DNA from: Astrothelium macrocarpum
Taxonomy: Eukaryota > Ascomycota > Dothideomycetes > Trypetheliales > Trypetheliaceae
DNA length: 64,000 nucleotides
Assembly: GCA_021030915.1 (NCBI GenBank)
Contig: JAGEMR010000032.1
Coordinates: 186,001 to 250,000 of the forward strand
Reading direction: 5' to 3'
Each line of letters starts with the position of its first letter. The first letter of the stretch is position 1. Positions 11,639-22,500 of the stretch are shown piece by piece. The translations under genes and the position numbers were made by a program. Under the pieces are notes generated by a model. The model had not been told where the DNA came from. It did no database searches and saw only the letters and a list, made by a program, of their open reading frames with translations.

Positions 11639-12228
11639 TAATCTCTGATTCATTTGCTGTCTTGAGCATCTCTATTGGGATTTGCTATTTTGCTTTGTAA
11701 TGCTGGATCAACAATGTGATCAACAATTTGCTGGGTGTTATTGCATCTCTGGGAGCGAGGCGTTGACAGGCCACTATTTCTAACAGCACCAATCAAATTG
11801 AGATATGTTCAGCCTTGTACAAAATCTGCACTTGTTCTATTCCCGTAGTCTGTCCGTGCCAAACAATAAGCAAGAATTGGGCGTCGGTGTCGTGCATGGG
11901 CCCTGAATGCATCGTGCAACGCTAAAAGTCATCCACGTGTTTGCTATCATGTATTCCGTCTTGCGTGTTGCGGCTCTTCAGCTTGATGCATAACCGACAT
12001 TTGCATGTCGTAGTTCATCAGTTTGTGCAGGTTATGCGATAGTTGCGGCCACGCAAGCTCGAACAGAGTTTTAGACCGTCAAGCCGTCCACCTTACAGCT
12101 TACTACGCGCTTCAAGGGTACGTTTCCTCTTTGTTGTCCCCTTGATATAATGACATGACTTGCATTGCTTGCATTTGATTTTTTCATTTTCTGTCTCTTT
12201 ACTTTACCAAGGACCTTGATTCGTTAGG
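11639..12228. other. Intergenic, promoter of sulfite oxidase gene
   Basis: About 590 bp with no supported ORF. A pyrimidine-rich stretch lies at about 12121-12200 just before the next start codon. Nothing else recognised. Confidence 0.45.
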
Positions 12229-14055
12229 ATGCATTGGACTCCAATCAGCAGCAACCCGCTGCTACAGTTCCAGAGACATGCTTTTCGGTCAAGCTCTCAT
12301 GGCATTTTAGCTGTCCGCTTTGCGCGACCAAAGACACACAACAATGCACGGATGTTACATTTCCAAGGCCCTCGATGGAGTGGCACCGCTTTTGATTCAA
12401 ATGTTTCACAGATCAAGCCACGTCCAAACGCATCGCCTCTCCGCCTCGCCACCTCCGCATTTGCTTTCGTTGCTTTCGGCTTAACTACCTATTTCGTCTC
12501 TCAGTCTGCTCACGCGGAAGAACCGTCCAAAGAAAATTTACCTCATTTTCGTCTTTCCGAAGTTCGAAAACATGGCGCTGGCGCACAATCAATATGGGTT
12601 ATTCGAGGGACTAATGTCTACGATATTACTGACTGGATTGAGGCACATCCGGGAGGCACTGTGATTCTTCGCGCTGCTGGAGGCTCAATTGATCCATATT
12701 GGAAGATTTTTACAATTCATCAAAAGCAGGATGTATATGATATTTTGGAGCAATACTTGATTGGGACAATTGACCCACAGGACCTGGTGGACGGCAATGT
12801 GCCCTCTGAAGGCATTGACGATCCTTTTCAGACGGATCCGAAACGTGATGGACGACTTTTAGTACATTCGAATCGTCCATGTAACGCGGAAACGCCAGCC
12901 TCTGACCTAAATTCGTTCATTACACCCAATTCTGTCTTTTATGTCCGCAATCACCTTTGGGTCCCAGAGGTCCCAAAACCTGACGAACACAAATTGACGA
13001 TCGAGCTTGCCGACGGGTCTGAGAAGACTTACACATTACATGATCTGAAGAAAAAGTTTCGTGAACATAAAGTCACTGCGACGCTTCAATGTAGCGGAAA
13101 CCGGCGATCACATATGAGTGCGGCGAAGCCTACGAATGGGTTACAATGGGATGTCGGCGCTATTGGGACCGCGGAGTGGAACGGCGTTCTTTTACGAGAT
13201 GTCTTGGCTGATGCTGGTGTGAATATTAATCCAGATCCGTCTCTTGATGTAGACAACAATAGTGGTGCGATTGTCAAACACGCTCAATTTGTCGGAGCTG
13301 AAGCATATGGCGCCTCAATCCCACTCTCCAAGGCCATTGCAAGCGATGGTGACGTTCTCTTGGCTTATGGTATGAACGGTGAGCCTTTGCCCCGCGACCA
13401 TGGATTCCCCCTTCGCGTGATCGTTCCTGGAACAGTCGCCGCACGAAGTGTCAAGTGGCTTTCCCGTGTGGTACTTTCACCCGATGAATCCACGTCCCAG
13501 TGGCAGCGAAGGGATTACAAATGCTTTGGTCCCAACGTCAAAGCGGCCGGCGTGGAATGGGACAGAGGCAAAAGCATCCAGGAAATGCCGGTCCAATCTG
13601 CGGTTACGGCTACACAAGAGGTTAGTGGACATGTCCCAGAATACATTTCTGGTCGTGGACGGATCTACTGGCTGGACGACGACCACATCTCGCTCGAAGG
13701 CTACGCTTTCTCTGGAGGTGGGAGGGAAATTGTCCGCGTGGACGTGAGTGCAGATGGAGGTAGGACTTGGCAACAAGCTGAGCTCCTTCGAGATGGAGAT
13801 GGGGGCGCACGAGATGGAAAAGTTGGCGCCGAACGAAAGGGCAGTAAATGCTGGGCCTGGAAACGGTGGAAATGCGACATCCCCAAGATGGATGCGGCCG
13901 TTGGTGGTGAATTTGTAGTGAAGGCAGTGGATGAGAGCTACAATACTCAGCCAGAGAGTTATGTGGCGACGTGGAATTTCAGAGGAAACTTGACATCTGC
14001 ATGGCAGAGAGTTCCATATCAGCCGACTAAGGAGGTTCGAAACTTGGTACCTTGA
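12229..14055 (+). CDS. SUOX: Sulfite oxidase with N-terminal cytochrome b5 domain, mitochondrial
   Basis: Oxidises sulfite to sulfate with a molybdenum cofactor and passes electrons through a b5 haem to cytochrome c in the intermembrane space. Single exon, 608 aa. The N-terminus is Arg/Ser-rich without acidic residues and a hydrophobic segment follows (about 72-92), a bipartite signal fitting intermembrane-space delivery. Cytochrome b5 domain about 105-180 has HPGG (140-143) and the second haem-ligand His near 164 (FTIHQKQ). The molybdopterin domain carries TATLQCSGNRRSHM with Mo-ligand Cys about 288, then the GAIGTAEWNG and VPGTVAARSVKWL blocks. The C-terminal Mo-co dimerisation domain ends in WNFRGNL. 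All parts needed for activity are visible. Length is usual for a fungal SUOX. Confidence 0.93.
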   Translation: MHWTPISSNPLLQFQRHAFRSSSHGILAVRFARPKTHNNARMLHFQGPRWSGTAFDSNVSQIKPRPNASPLRLATSAFAFVAFGLTTYFVSQSAHAEEPSKENLPHFRLSEVRKHGAGAQSIWVIRGTNVYDITDWIEAHPGGTVILRAAGGSIDPYWKIFTIHQKQDVYDILEQYLIGTIDPQDLVDGNVPSEGIDDPFQTDPKRDGRLLVHSNRPCNAETPASDLNSFITPNSVFYVRNHLWVPEVPKPDEHKLTIELADGSEKTYTLHDLKKKFREHKVTATLQCSGNRRSHMSAAKPTNGLQWDVGAIGTAEWNGVLLRDVLADAGVNINPDPSLDVDNNSGAIVKHAQFVGAEAYGASIPLSKAIASDGDVLLAYGMNGEPLPRDHGFPLRVIVPGTVAARSVKWLSRVVLSPDESTSQWQRRDYKCFGPNVKAAGVEWDRGKSIQEMPVQSAVTATQEVSGHVPEYISGRGRIYWLDDDHISLEGYAFSGGGREIVRVDVSADGGRTWQQAELLRDGDGGARDGKVGAERKGSKCWAWKRWKCDIPKMDAAVGGEFVVKAVDESYNTQPESYVATWNFRGNLTSAWQRVPYQPTKEVRNLVP

Positions 14056-14513
14056 AATATAGGTGCCAAGCTGGATGGCGTTTTCGGAATCTCCCAAACC
14101 ATGAGCCTCACCGGAAAAGCAATTCTTCTTTTCCAGATGGTTCAAAAGATGGCAGAAGCCTAAGTTGGAAGGGTTGGTCTGAGATTAGTTGTCATTTATT
14201 CAATAGTTTATCCTCTTTTTGTTCAATGCGTTGCACATGTGAACTTCCAAAATTTTAGATCACGCCAGAACCGCCTTGCAATAATGTCAGAATAAGCGAC
14301 AGATAAGCAACCCAACGGAAATTCTACAATGATTCCGAATGGTCGAAAACGTTTGGTTGACGTAGATGGACCGTGCAGATGGGCGGGGCAGACGCAAGAA
14401 CGTTAACTCCACACATTTCGTGCTCAACCTTTAGTGCTTATAATTGTTATTTACATTGCCTTCAATGGCATAAACTAGTCGGTTTGGCTTCTTCCAGAGA
14501 CCATTCTACAAGC
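14056..14513. other. Intergenic, no gene seen
   Basis: About 460 bp. The reading frame of the next gene stays open upstream to 14373 but begins with GTG and lacks a supported function there; treated as 5' leader. Confidence 0.5.
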
Positions 14514-16928
14514 ATGTCGACCAACGAGAGGACGCCGTTGATAGCGGTGGTCCACGTTGCTCCTCCACGACAACGATACCCTCATCAAACCCTTCGTCGA
14601 TTCTGCACAATTGTACTTTCCACGGTACCTGTCGCTGTTATAGCTGCGATATTGGTGCTATTTTTCCTAGGACTTGGTCCGGACGATTTATTTGATCATC
14701 CTCGTCGAAAACCAACGGCACCGTACCCTCCACCAACATTCTCGTATGATCTTTCGGGCGCGGAGAGTGGATTGTCGTACACAGAACTGCAAAAAATACT
14801 GCTAGACACGCCGAACGAGGACAAGGCAAGAGAATGGAGCCAATACTATACTGCTGGACCGCATCTGGCGGGGACAAATATCTCCCAGGCTATTTGGACA
14901 CAGGAAAGATGGCAAGAGTTTGGCATTGCAGATTCGAAATTGGTAGCATATGACACCTACCTTAATTACCCTCTCGATCACCGCTTAGCTCTTTTGAAGA
15001 AAGCCAATAAGGACCAGGTATCTGAAGATGCTGACGGCACTTTGGAGAATCTGGACGCGTGGAAAGTCCAGTATGAAGCCAGCTTAGAAGAAGACGTGCT
15101 TGATGAGGATGGAACAACTAGCCTCCCAGATCGCATTCCAACCTTTCATGGATATTCTGCCTCTGGCAATGTCACGGCGCCTTATGTTTTTGTAAACTAT
15201 GGCACCTATCAAGACTTTGAAGACTTGCAAAAGGCGAATGTGAGCTTGGAAGGCAAAATCGCCCTGGTAAAATACGGTGGAATATTTAGAGGTTTGAAGG
15301 TGAAGCGTGCGTCTGAGCTTGGCATGATAGGCGTGGTCATGTATTCTGATCCGGGCGACGATGGTGAAATCACAGAGAAAAACGGCTACAAGACTTATCC
15401 AGAGGGACCGGCGAGGAATCCCAGCAGTGTTCAGAGAGGCAGTGCACAATATCTCAGTGTAGCCCCTGGCGATCCAACCACGCCTGGGTACCCATCGAAA
15501 CCAGGTGTACCGCGGCAACCTGTAGATGGTAGTATTCCAGGTATCCCATCTCTTCCCATTTCATATCAAGACGCTCTCCCGCTACTCAAAGCTCTCAATG
15601 GTCGTGGTCCAGAGGCGTCGTCATTCCCATCTCATTGGCATACTGGAGGTCTTGATTACAAACGCGTAAACTACAATATTGGTCCTTCGCCTGATGATCT
15701 TGTGTTGAACCTTGTGAACCAGCAAAACTACACTACTACCCCTCAGTGGGATGTCATTGGCATCATCAATGGCACTCTTCAGGATGAGGTTGTCATTTTA
15801 GGTAATCACCGCGATGCTTGGATTGCTGGAGGCGCAGGCGATCCTAATTCTGGCTCTGCGGCGCTCAACGAAGTTGCACGCGGTCTTGGCATCGCTCTCC
15901 AAAAAGGGTGGAAACCTCTTCGGACGATCGTTCTTGCGTCCTGGGATGGTGAGGAATACGGACTTGTTGGCAGCACTGAGTGGGTAGAAGAATATCTACC
16001 TTGGCTAAATGCTACAGCGGTTGCGTACATCAATGTCGATGTGGGAAGTAGAGGACCAGAGTTCGAGGTAGCAGCAGCGCCGTTACTGAACAAAGCAGTC
16101 GTCGAGACTACGAAACTTGTACAGAGTCCCAATCAAACCGTTTCTGGCCAATCTGTGTATGACGTGTGGCTCTCTCGCAAGCCTTCTACCTTACCGCCAG
16201 AATACAAGAATGACAGTATTCCAAATATCAGAACGATGGGGTCTGGATCTGATTTTACCGCATTTCAGGACCATGTTGGAATTCCGTCTATTGACTTGGG
16301 GTTTTCTGCGAACGCAGAGAGTGCAGTCTACCATTATCATTCCAACTATGACAGTTTTTACTGGATGGACACGTTTGGTGACAAGGGCTGGCATTATCAC
16401 GTCACCATTTCGAAGGTTTGGGGTTTACTTGCCGCAAAACTTGTCGAAGAACCTCTTATCAGCTTTGGTGCAGAAGACTATGCTTCAAGCCTGAACTTCT
16501 ACCTCGACAAAGTTCAAGAAAAGGCACAGGATCTTGACATCAAAGTGTCTTTCAAGGGCCTGTACAAGGCGATCAAAGGACTTCGCAGTGCTACTGCCAA
16601 ACTCGACTCCTTGGCGGCATTGCTTTCATCTGAACTCTCTAGGAATGACATCCCCCTCTTTAGGAAAGTCAGGCTGATGAGAAAGGCTAGACAGGTGAAC
16701 AAGAAATATCAGTACCTGGAGCGAGCATTTGTTCATTTGCCTGGTCTTGACTCTAGACCTTGGTTCAAACACGTGGTATTTGCACCAGGACTTTGGACGG
16801 GATACGCTGGTGCAACATTCCCTGGACTTGTCGAAGCGCTAGACGCTGGAAATAGCACAAACGTGAAGAAATGGGCAGGCATCATAACGGAGCTTGTTCA
16901 TGACGCTACGAAACTTGTAGAGGCATAG
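14514..16928 (+). CDS. M28 metallopeptidase, glutamate carboxypeptidase II / transferrin-receptor-like, type II membrane protein
   Basis: Membrane-anchored zinc carboxypeptidase related to PSMA and yeast Vps70/Tre proteins. Single exon, 804 aa from ATG 14514; this start gives a short basic cytosolic tail (TNERTPL) and one transmembrane helix about residues 40-60 (VPVAVIAAILVLFFLGL). The protease-associated (PA) insert contains YVFVNYGTYQDFEDL and GKIALVKYGGIFRGLKVKRA. Peptidase zinc and catalytic residues are in GNHRDAW (His about 432), GDPNSGS (Asp about 443), SWDGEEYG (Glu about 480-481) and the later HYHSNYDS. The C-terminal helical dimerisation domain is present. Yeast homologues act in vacuolar sorting or ubiquitin-ligase adaptation; which role applies is not known. 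All catalytic ligands appear intact. Confidence 0.9.
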   Translation: MSTNERTPLIAVVHVAPPRQRYPHQTLRRFCTIVLSTVPVAVIAAILVLFFLGLGPDDLFDHPRRKPTAPYPPPTFSYDLSGAESGLSYTELQKILLDTPNEDKAREWSQYYTAGPHLAGTNISQAIWTQERWQEFGIADSKLVAYDTYLNYPLDHRLALLKKANKDQVSEDADGTLENLDAWKVQYEASLEEDVLDEDGTTSLPDRIPTFHGYSASGNVTAPYVFVNYGTYQDFEDLQKANVSLEGKIALVKYGGIFRGLKVKRASELGMIGVVMYSDPGDDGEITEKNGYKTYPEGPARNPSSVQRGSAQYLSVAPGDPTTPGYPSKPGVPRQPVDGSIPGIPSLPISYQDALPLLKALNGRGPEASSFPSHWHTGGLDYKRVNYNIGPSPDDLVLNLVNQQNYTTTPQWDVIGIINGTLQDEVVILGNHRDAWIAGGAGDPNSGSAALNEVARGLGIALQKGWKPLRTIVLASWDGEEYGLVGSTEWVEEYLPWLNATAVAYINVDVGSRGPEFEVAAAPLLNKAVVETTKLVQSPNQTVSGQSVYDVWLSRKPSTLPPEYKNDSIPNIRTMGSGSDFTAFQDHVGIPSIDLGFSANAESAVYHYHSNYDSFYWMDTFGDKGWHYHVTISKVWGLLAAKLVEEPLISFGAEDYASSLNFYLDKVQEKAQDLDIKVSFKGLYKAIKGLRSATAKLDSLAALLSSELSRNDIPLFRKVRLMRKARQVNKKYQYLERAFVHLPGLDSRPWFKHVVFAPGLWTGYAGATFPGLVEALDAGNSTNVKKWAGIITELVHDATKLVEA

Positions 16929-17842
16929 AAGAAAAGTCTCAGTGGAGAACTAGCGCGATTCTACCCCAATGATTCAGCTCTGTGAATGCAACAACAATGA
17001 CTGGACGGACTTGCGCGAATGGATCTTTAGCAGCGGCGGTAAAAGTAGGGGTTCGTGACTTGAGAATACGCATGTTATTGCTGGGATTTGTTTTGTCAAG
17101 TCAAGCATACTGTATGGCATGTGCGTGGAAATTGGGCGGCAAAAGTCAAGAGGTATACCTGAACCCAAGACCAGTAAGGCAAAGACGGCTAGAAAAGATC
17201 AAGACTTGCTAAGAGACGTACATACAATTGAGAAGAATTCTACCCATCCACATACTCAGGAGCACAGGAAGTTGATTTGAATGCTCCTCGGTAAACTAAT
17301 CACTGAGCTCTAGCTTTTGCACCCAGTAGTGGAATTCTTTGATTCCACATTCTCTTGCAGTCGAACCCGCATTCAGCATTCACAAGACCCAGAAATCTCC
17401 TTTAAGACGACCTGCTGAAGATGGAAACGTGCTTCTGCACACTCAGAGATGCACCCCGCATTTGGGATCACGCGTCTTGATGCAGGGTGTAAACCCCTGT
17501 GTCGATCAAACCGAAACGGCAATGGATAAACAAGTCGATCCGCCTTACAATTTGCCGGAAGATTCAAGGGAAAAAAGGATGGGCCATTCAGAGCTCTGCC
17601 GCCAAGCATCAGTCCCGGGAACTGCAAAATAACTCATCCGGGCTGACCCACGTTGCATGTTGATAGAAATGTAATTTTGCCCGTCACGCAGGCCAGTTGG
17701 TGCTCGATTTTACCGCCAACCGATTGCTGACTTTTTTGAAGGTCTTCCAACTGGGAGATGAGCTTAAGTGCTCTCTATAGTGTAGGAGGGCTGACCATAC
17801 AAGGATTATTATGCTGACCATGGTAAGTTTGGCAGGTCTTCA
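16929..17842. other. Intergenic, upstream of xylanase
   Basis: About 900 bp without a supported ORF. GGCTGA occurs near 17641 and 17789; whether it serves as a xylanase activator site is not shown. Confidence 0.4.
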
Positions 17843-17848
17843 TATAAA
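17843..17848 (+). promoter_or_regulatory. TATA box of the GH10 xylanase gene
   Basis: TATAAA in the context CATATAAAGAC, 86 bp upstream of the GH10 start codon. Spacing would place transcription start about 30 bp downstream and give a leader of about 60 nt. Seen in sequence; function inferred. Confidence 0.55.
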
Positions 17849-17933
17849 GACACTGACCTAGATTCTCAGTTGCGTGAGTTTTTGTCTTGAGAATTTAGTT
17901 CCCTTTCACGGTTACGAATTTCATTCTTTCAGT

Positions 17934-19118
17934 ATGCATCTTACAAACACATTCACGCTTGTGGGAGTGTTCGTAGGAGTGGCTCTTGCTGTGCCAGCCC
18001 CAAGCAAGGTGCAGATTCAAGACACGCCAACCAAACTTCGTCCTCGTCAAGACCTATCGTCGCCGTATCTCAATACTGCAGCAAAGGCCAAGGGGAAATT
18101 GTGGTTCGGTTCGACGATTGATACAACACAGCCTGAGTTTACCGACACAAAGTACATGACGATATTCAATGACTCCAATATCTTTGGCCAAACAACGCCT
18201 GGAAATACGATGAAATGGGAATTTACCGAGCCGACTCAGAATGACTTTACACTCAGTGCTGGCCAGGAGACGATCAATCTTGCACAAGCCACGGATAAGC
18301 TTGTAAGATGCCACAACCTGGTGTGGTCGTCGGAGCTACCGAGTTGGGTTACTGGGGGCAGCTGGACGAATGCTACTCTTTTAGCAGCGATGGAAAATCA
18401 CATTACCACTTTGATCAAAACTTATGCCGGCGGCTGCTACTCTTGGGATGTTGTGAATGAAGCTCTCAACAGCGACGGGAGCTTCACATCAAATGGTAGC
18501 CATCTCCTAATGACTAAGGTCCTAAAGTAAGAGGCTAATTTAGTTGTAGTGTTCTTGACAAATATTGGCGAAGCTTACGTCCCACTCGCCTACAAGTATG
18601 CCACAGCGGCAGTCGCAGCAACAGGAGCAGATATTAAGCTTTTTTACAACGACTATGGCATTGAAAATCCTGGCACAAAAAACACCGCCGCTGTTAACCT
18701 CGTCAAGACCATCAAAGCCTATGGCGCAAATATTGATGGCGTTGGTTTCGAGTCCCACTTCAGCACCTCATACTACCCAACAACGACGGAGCAACAGGAA
18801 GCCATGGCCTCTGTCACTGCTGAAGGTGTTGACATCCACGTCTCTGAGCTTGATGTTGCATGTTCTGCCGTGCCATGCTCGACTGCGGATTTGGCTACCC
18901 AAGCGACTGCATACTATGACACAATCTCCGCTTGTATGACCACGACAAACTGCACAGGAATGACCGTGTGGGATTTTGATGACCAATATAGCTGGATCCA
19001 GCCGAGCACCAACAGTGGCGAAGGAGATCCAGACCTATACTATGCCAACTACACAAGACATCCTGCCTATACAGCTGTGTACGAGGCTATCGAAGGACAG
19101 GCTTGCAGTGTCTGCTAA
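17934..19118 (+). CDS. Secreted GH10 endo-1,4-beta-xylanase
   Basis: Extracellular retaining xylanase cutting the beta-1,4-xylan backbone of plant cell walls. Exons 17934-18495 and 18550-19118, 376 aa. A signal peptide (HLTNTFTLVGVFVGVALAVPA) precedes a short linker with a possible KEX-type site LRPRQ. The (beta/alpha)8 barrel follows: GSTIDTTQP, NTMKWEFTEP, LVRCHNLVWSSELPSWV. Acid/base Glu is about 176 in WDVVNEALN and nucleophile Glu about 287 in IHVSELDVAC; C-terminal TGMTVWDFDDQYSW. There is no carbohydrate-binding module. The intron (18496-18549) uses donor GTAGCC and interrupts the conserved SNVFLTNIGEAYVPLA. Probably induced by plant polymers, since the promoter carries a TATA box, but this is inference. 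Confidence 0.94.
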
Positions 19119-19570
19119 GCGGTCTAGCAGAGTACACTTTTGCAAAGCTCCTGGGATGCCTTGTCTTCATGTCTATACTTTACGATTACCCTTCTTGTTT
19201 ATAGCTTACAAATATATTCATCTACTTCATTCAAGCAGACAACAACACACATATCTACAGGCCATGCAAAGTACCCTGCTTTTCACATATAGGCATCACT
19301 GGTGAAGCAGCAACAGTGGAGTTACAGAATTATTCTTTGCCATTTATTAAAGAAACTAGGACTTGGTATGATGTGAGTCTTTCTCTCCAAATCAAGGGGG
19401 CCCAAGGACCCATATCGAATCGCCCTGTACGGTTCAACCATACAACGCCTCGAGTATGTTATGTGCTAGCAGCAACTCCACTCTCATCCATCCCATTCAA
19501 TACGCAAAAAGAAAAAAGCAGAGAACGCTTATTCCCATAACTTCCTCGCTTCCCAACCCCATCCTCCCCC
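19119..19570. other. Convergent 3' region
   Basis: About 450 bp between the xylanase stop and the IQGAP stop. No supported ORF or repeat. Confidence 0.5.
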
Positions 19571-22500
19571 TCACTCGTCCCGATAAAACTTCTTGAACAC
19601 CAAATGCAAAAACAAATTCACATTCAGTTTCAACGCCCCCTGCCCTCCCCCACCCGAGCCCTCAAACAGATTCATAAACTGATGATTATCAAACTGCGCC
19701 TGCAGCAGCTCATCCAACGGCACGCTCGCACTCGCCCCGGGAATCATCATACTCCCACTGCTCCCCTCAATATGAAACACGCCTACCTCATCACTACTAA
19801 TCGTCAAATTGCACCTCCCCCACTCCTGCTCGCCAAAGCCGCGCCACTCCACCAGCACGCCCTTCTCCGCCAACTGTCTTGCGGAGTACTTGAAGCTCCC
19901 AAACTTCGGCTTGCGCCCACTGCGCTCGAGCTCGCGCTCATGGTTGTACTGGCGCGTGAAGGGCAGCAGGAAGCGCCTCCTCCCGCCGCCGCCGCTGCGC
20001 GAGCGCGCCTGCAGCGTGTGCATGGCCTGCTCGATGTAGTTGTTGTAGCTCTGCAGCTGCGAGTCGAGGTACGCGGCCTTCTGGTCGAGGTGGTGCAGGG
20101 TGGCGCGCACGCCGTCGAGCTCGCGCGCGCGCTGCACGCGCCGCCGGTGCTTGGTGCGGATGTCGAGCGCGATGGCGTTGAGCAGGTCCTGGTAGTGGTT
20201 GTGGCGCGTGAGCCGCCCGAGGGACTCGAGGTGGAGGATGTTTTCGAGGGCCGTGCGTTTGAGCTCGGAGTAGCTGAGGGTGGTGATGTCTGTGAGGGTG
20301 TGCGCGTTGGGGTCTTCGTGGGCGGAGGAGGAGGTGTAGGGGTTGTTTTGGCGTTTGTTGGTGTTGGCTTGGAGGAGCTCGGTGTGGACGAGGTCTTCCC
20401 ATTTGGCTTCATCGTCGTCGGTGATGGGTCGCACCATAATTTCCATGAGGTTGGCGCCCGATTGGATGCGGATGATGTAGAGGACGCAACGTTTGGTTTC
20501 CATGAAGAGGTTTTTGATGGCGACGTCGGGGTCTGGGAAAGAGTTAGAGAGGAAGAGGTGCGTGGGAGTAGTGTCTTACCTTCGACATCATGGAGTTTGG
20601 CATTCAACTGCAGGCTGATTTCTGATCCGCTGACCCCCATCATTTCGTGCTCGTTGGATTTGACGCTACCAAGTTCCCGAACAACATCTCGCAGTGCATC
20701 ATCTTGCATAGGGGCTACAAAGGAAATATCGGTCGCAATGAGCTGATGAATGGCAAAAATATCAGTCATCTTGATATAAAGAGTTGGTTTGGTTCGCGAA
20801 TAGTGATCATTAAATTCGTCAATGTCGAATTGTGTTTCGGCGTCTCGGACGTCGATTACTAGCGAGATGTTAGATGCTCCACATGGGGTGGGTGTCAAAG
20901 CACACATACAGGTTGCCCAAATATCCTCCGATCGACCGACTGCTTCTGTAATATAGCTGTTAAGCGGCTGTAGATATACGTTTTCGCCTCCGAATAGTCG
21001 TGCTGCAGCGATTTGCCCAAGTACCTTGGCCACTTCACCAAGATTCCGCTTATGAAGAGGCGATAGTCCCCTGTCAACAACTCCCCAGTTTTCGGGCTGC
21101 GTTAGTGGAGGAAGGATGTATGTCTTCCATATCCATTGACCGACAATCTGGAGAAGATGCTGTTGGTTCTCGTAGGGAAATTTTTGCCGAAGGAGCTCAA
21201 AAGTTTGCTGGGCAACGAACCGGATGCCGTATGGTAGGCGTTGCAATGTATCCTCCAAGGCAGCGAAAAACTGATCAGCAATATCGCGAAGATCCTGCAT
21301 GTGCTCAATAAACGTTTGCCTTGTTTCTGGGTCCTTGATGGCAACTTCACGAGGAACGTCTGGTATCCTTTGGCTGCGTCGGCCTGTACGAAGCTCTTCA
21401 TTGTTAATGGCTGAGCGATAGATCTGTAGTGGATCACTCTCAAGATCGAGACTCGGATTGTCTATGATGTTCTCTTTGATCATTGGGCCAAGCAAATCTC
21501 GCATATATTTACGATCACGGGGTGAACGGATGTAGTTGTTGAGAATCTTTGCCCAGAAGAAATTACCACGGAGATAATCTTGGAGGGACGAGCAAGCATC
21601 GACTTCTTCTCGAATTGAGCGAGAGATGAGCTTGAGAAGGTAGTATTCTTCTCGTCGCTTTTGAGCAAATCCAAAGAGGACCATCATCAATGACTCAAGG
21701 CGCTTACTATCCTTTTCAGCTTTCCCTTGCTCTCGTATTCTCTTGAAGAGTCGTGCGAGATATTGGGGTTGAGTCTGTAAGATGAAGAAGAGTTCTTGAT
21801 AATGTTCCAGCTTCTTGCGAGAATTCTTATTGAGCGCCTTGAGGTCGAAAGGATCCTTTGATGAAATCTCCTTGTTGGTGAGTAGACTACCAACATGTCC
21901 ACCAAAATGTCTCTGATGCTTGACGACTTCGTCAAGTGTGATCTTGTTCTTCACGAGAAGGGCAATCTTGATGTCGAGCTGGTCAATGTACTGCTCAGCC
22001 ATTTCATTTTGACGGACATGTTGTACCACCGTCTTTCGTAGTCTTTCGAATTCTGTGCCGCGTTAGCTCGGTCATGAACGATTTTTGCAAGGATGCCTAC
22101 CAAGTTCTTCGTCAAAATCAAAATCGCTATCGTTGAGTAGATGGACAAAATTCTTCACTGTTCCAACGGGCGGGTTTTTCCCACCAGTCAAGCTCTTGTA
22201 AGCTTCACCCTGTTGTCTACCTCGAACAAAACTCTGAATTTTTACGACCTTCTCCATGTTCTCTTTGTAGTGTTTTTGTTTCTCTGCAAATCGCCTTCGC
22301 ACAAGCTTGCCACGAGCAAAAGCCTGCAAATGGATTACAGCGTCTTCATTTGCTTCAAGCTGCACAAAGAGGTCCCCAATACGCGAACGTAAAAGCATTG
22401 CTCTTGCCATAGACTGTAATAACACAGCCTCGTCCTCGTTTTCATTGAGCTTTGACAGCGTTTCAAAGACCTTCTGACGAAGCAGACTTGCTCGAGACGC

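Noticed and set aside
19604..20746. 380-aa plus-strand ORF antisense to IQGAP, and a 741-aa minus ORF running past the IQGAP splice sites
   Set aside because: Both are shadows caused by the GC-rich last exon; low-complexity Ser/Thr/Arg or Val/Leu composition and no family features.
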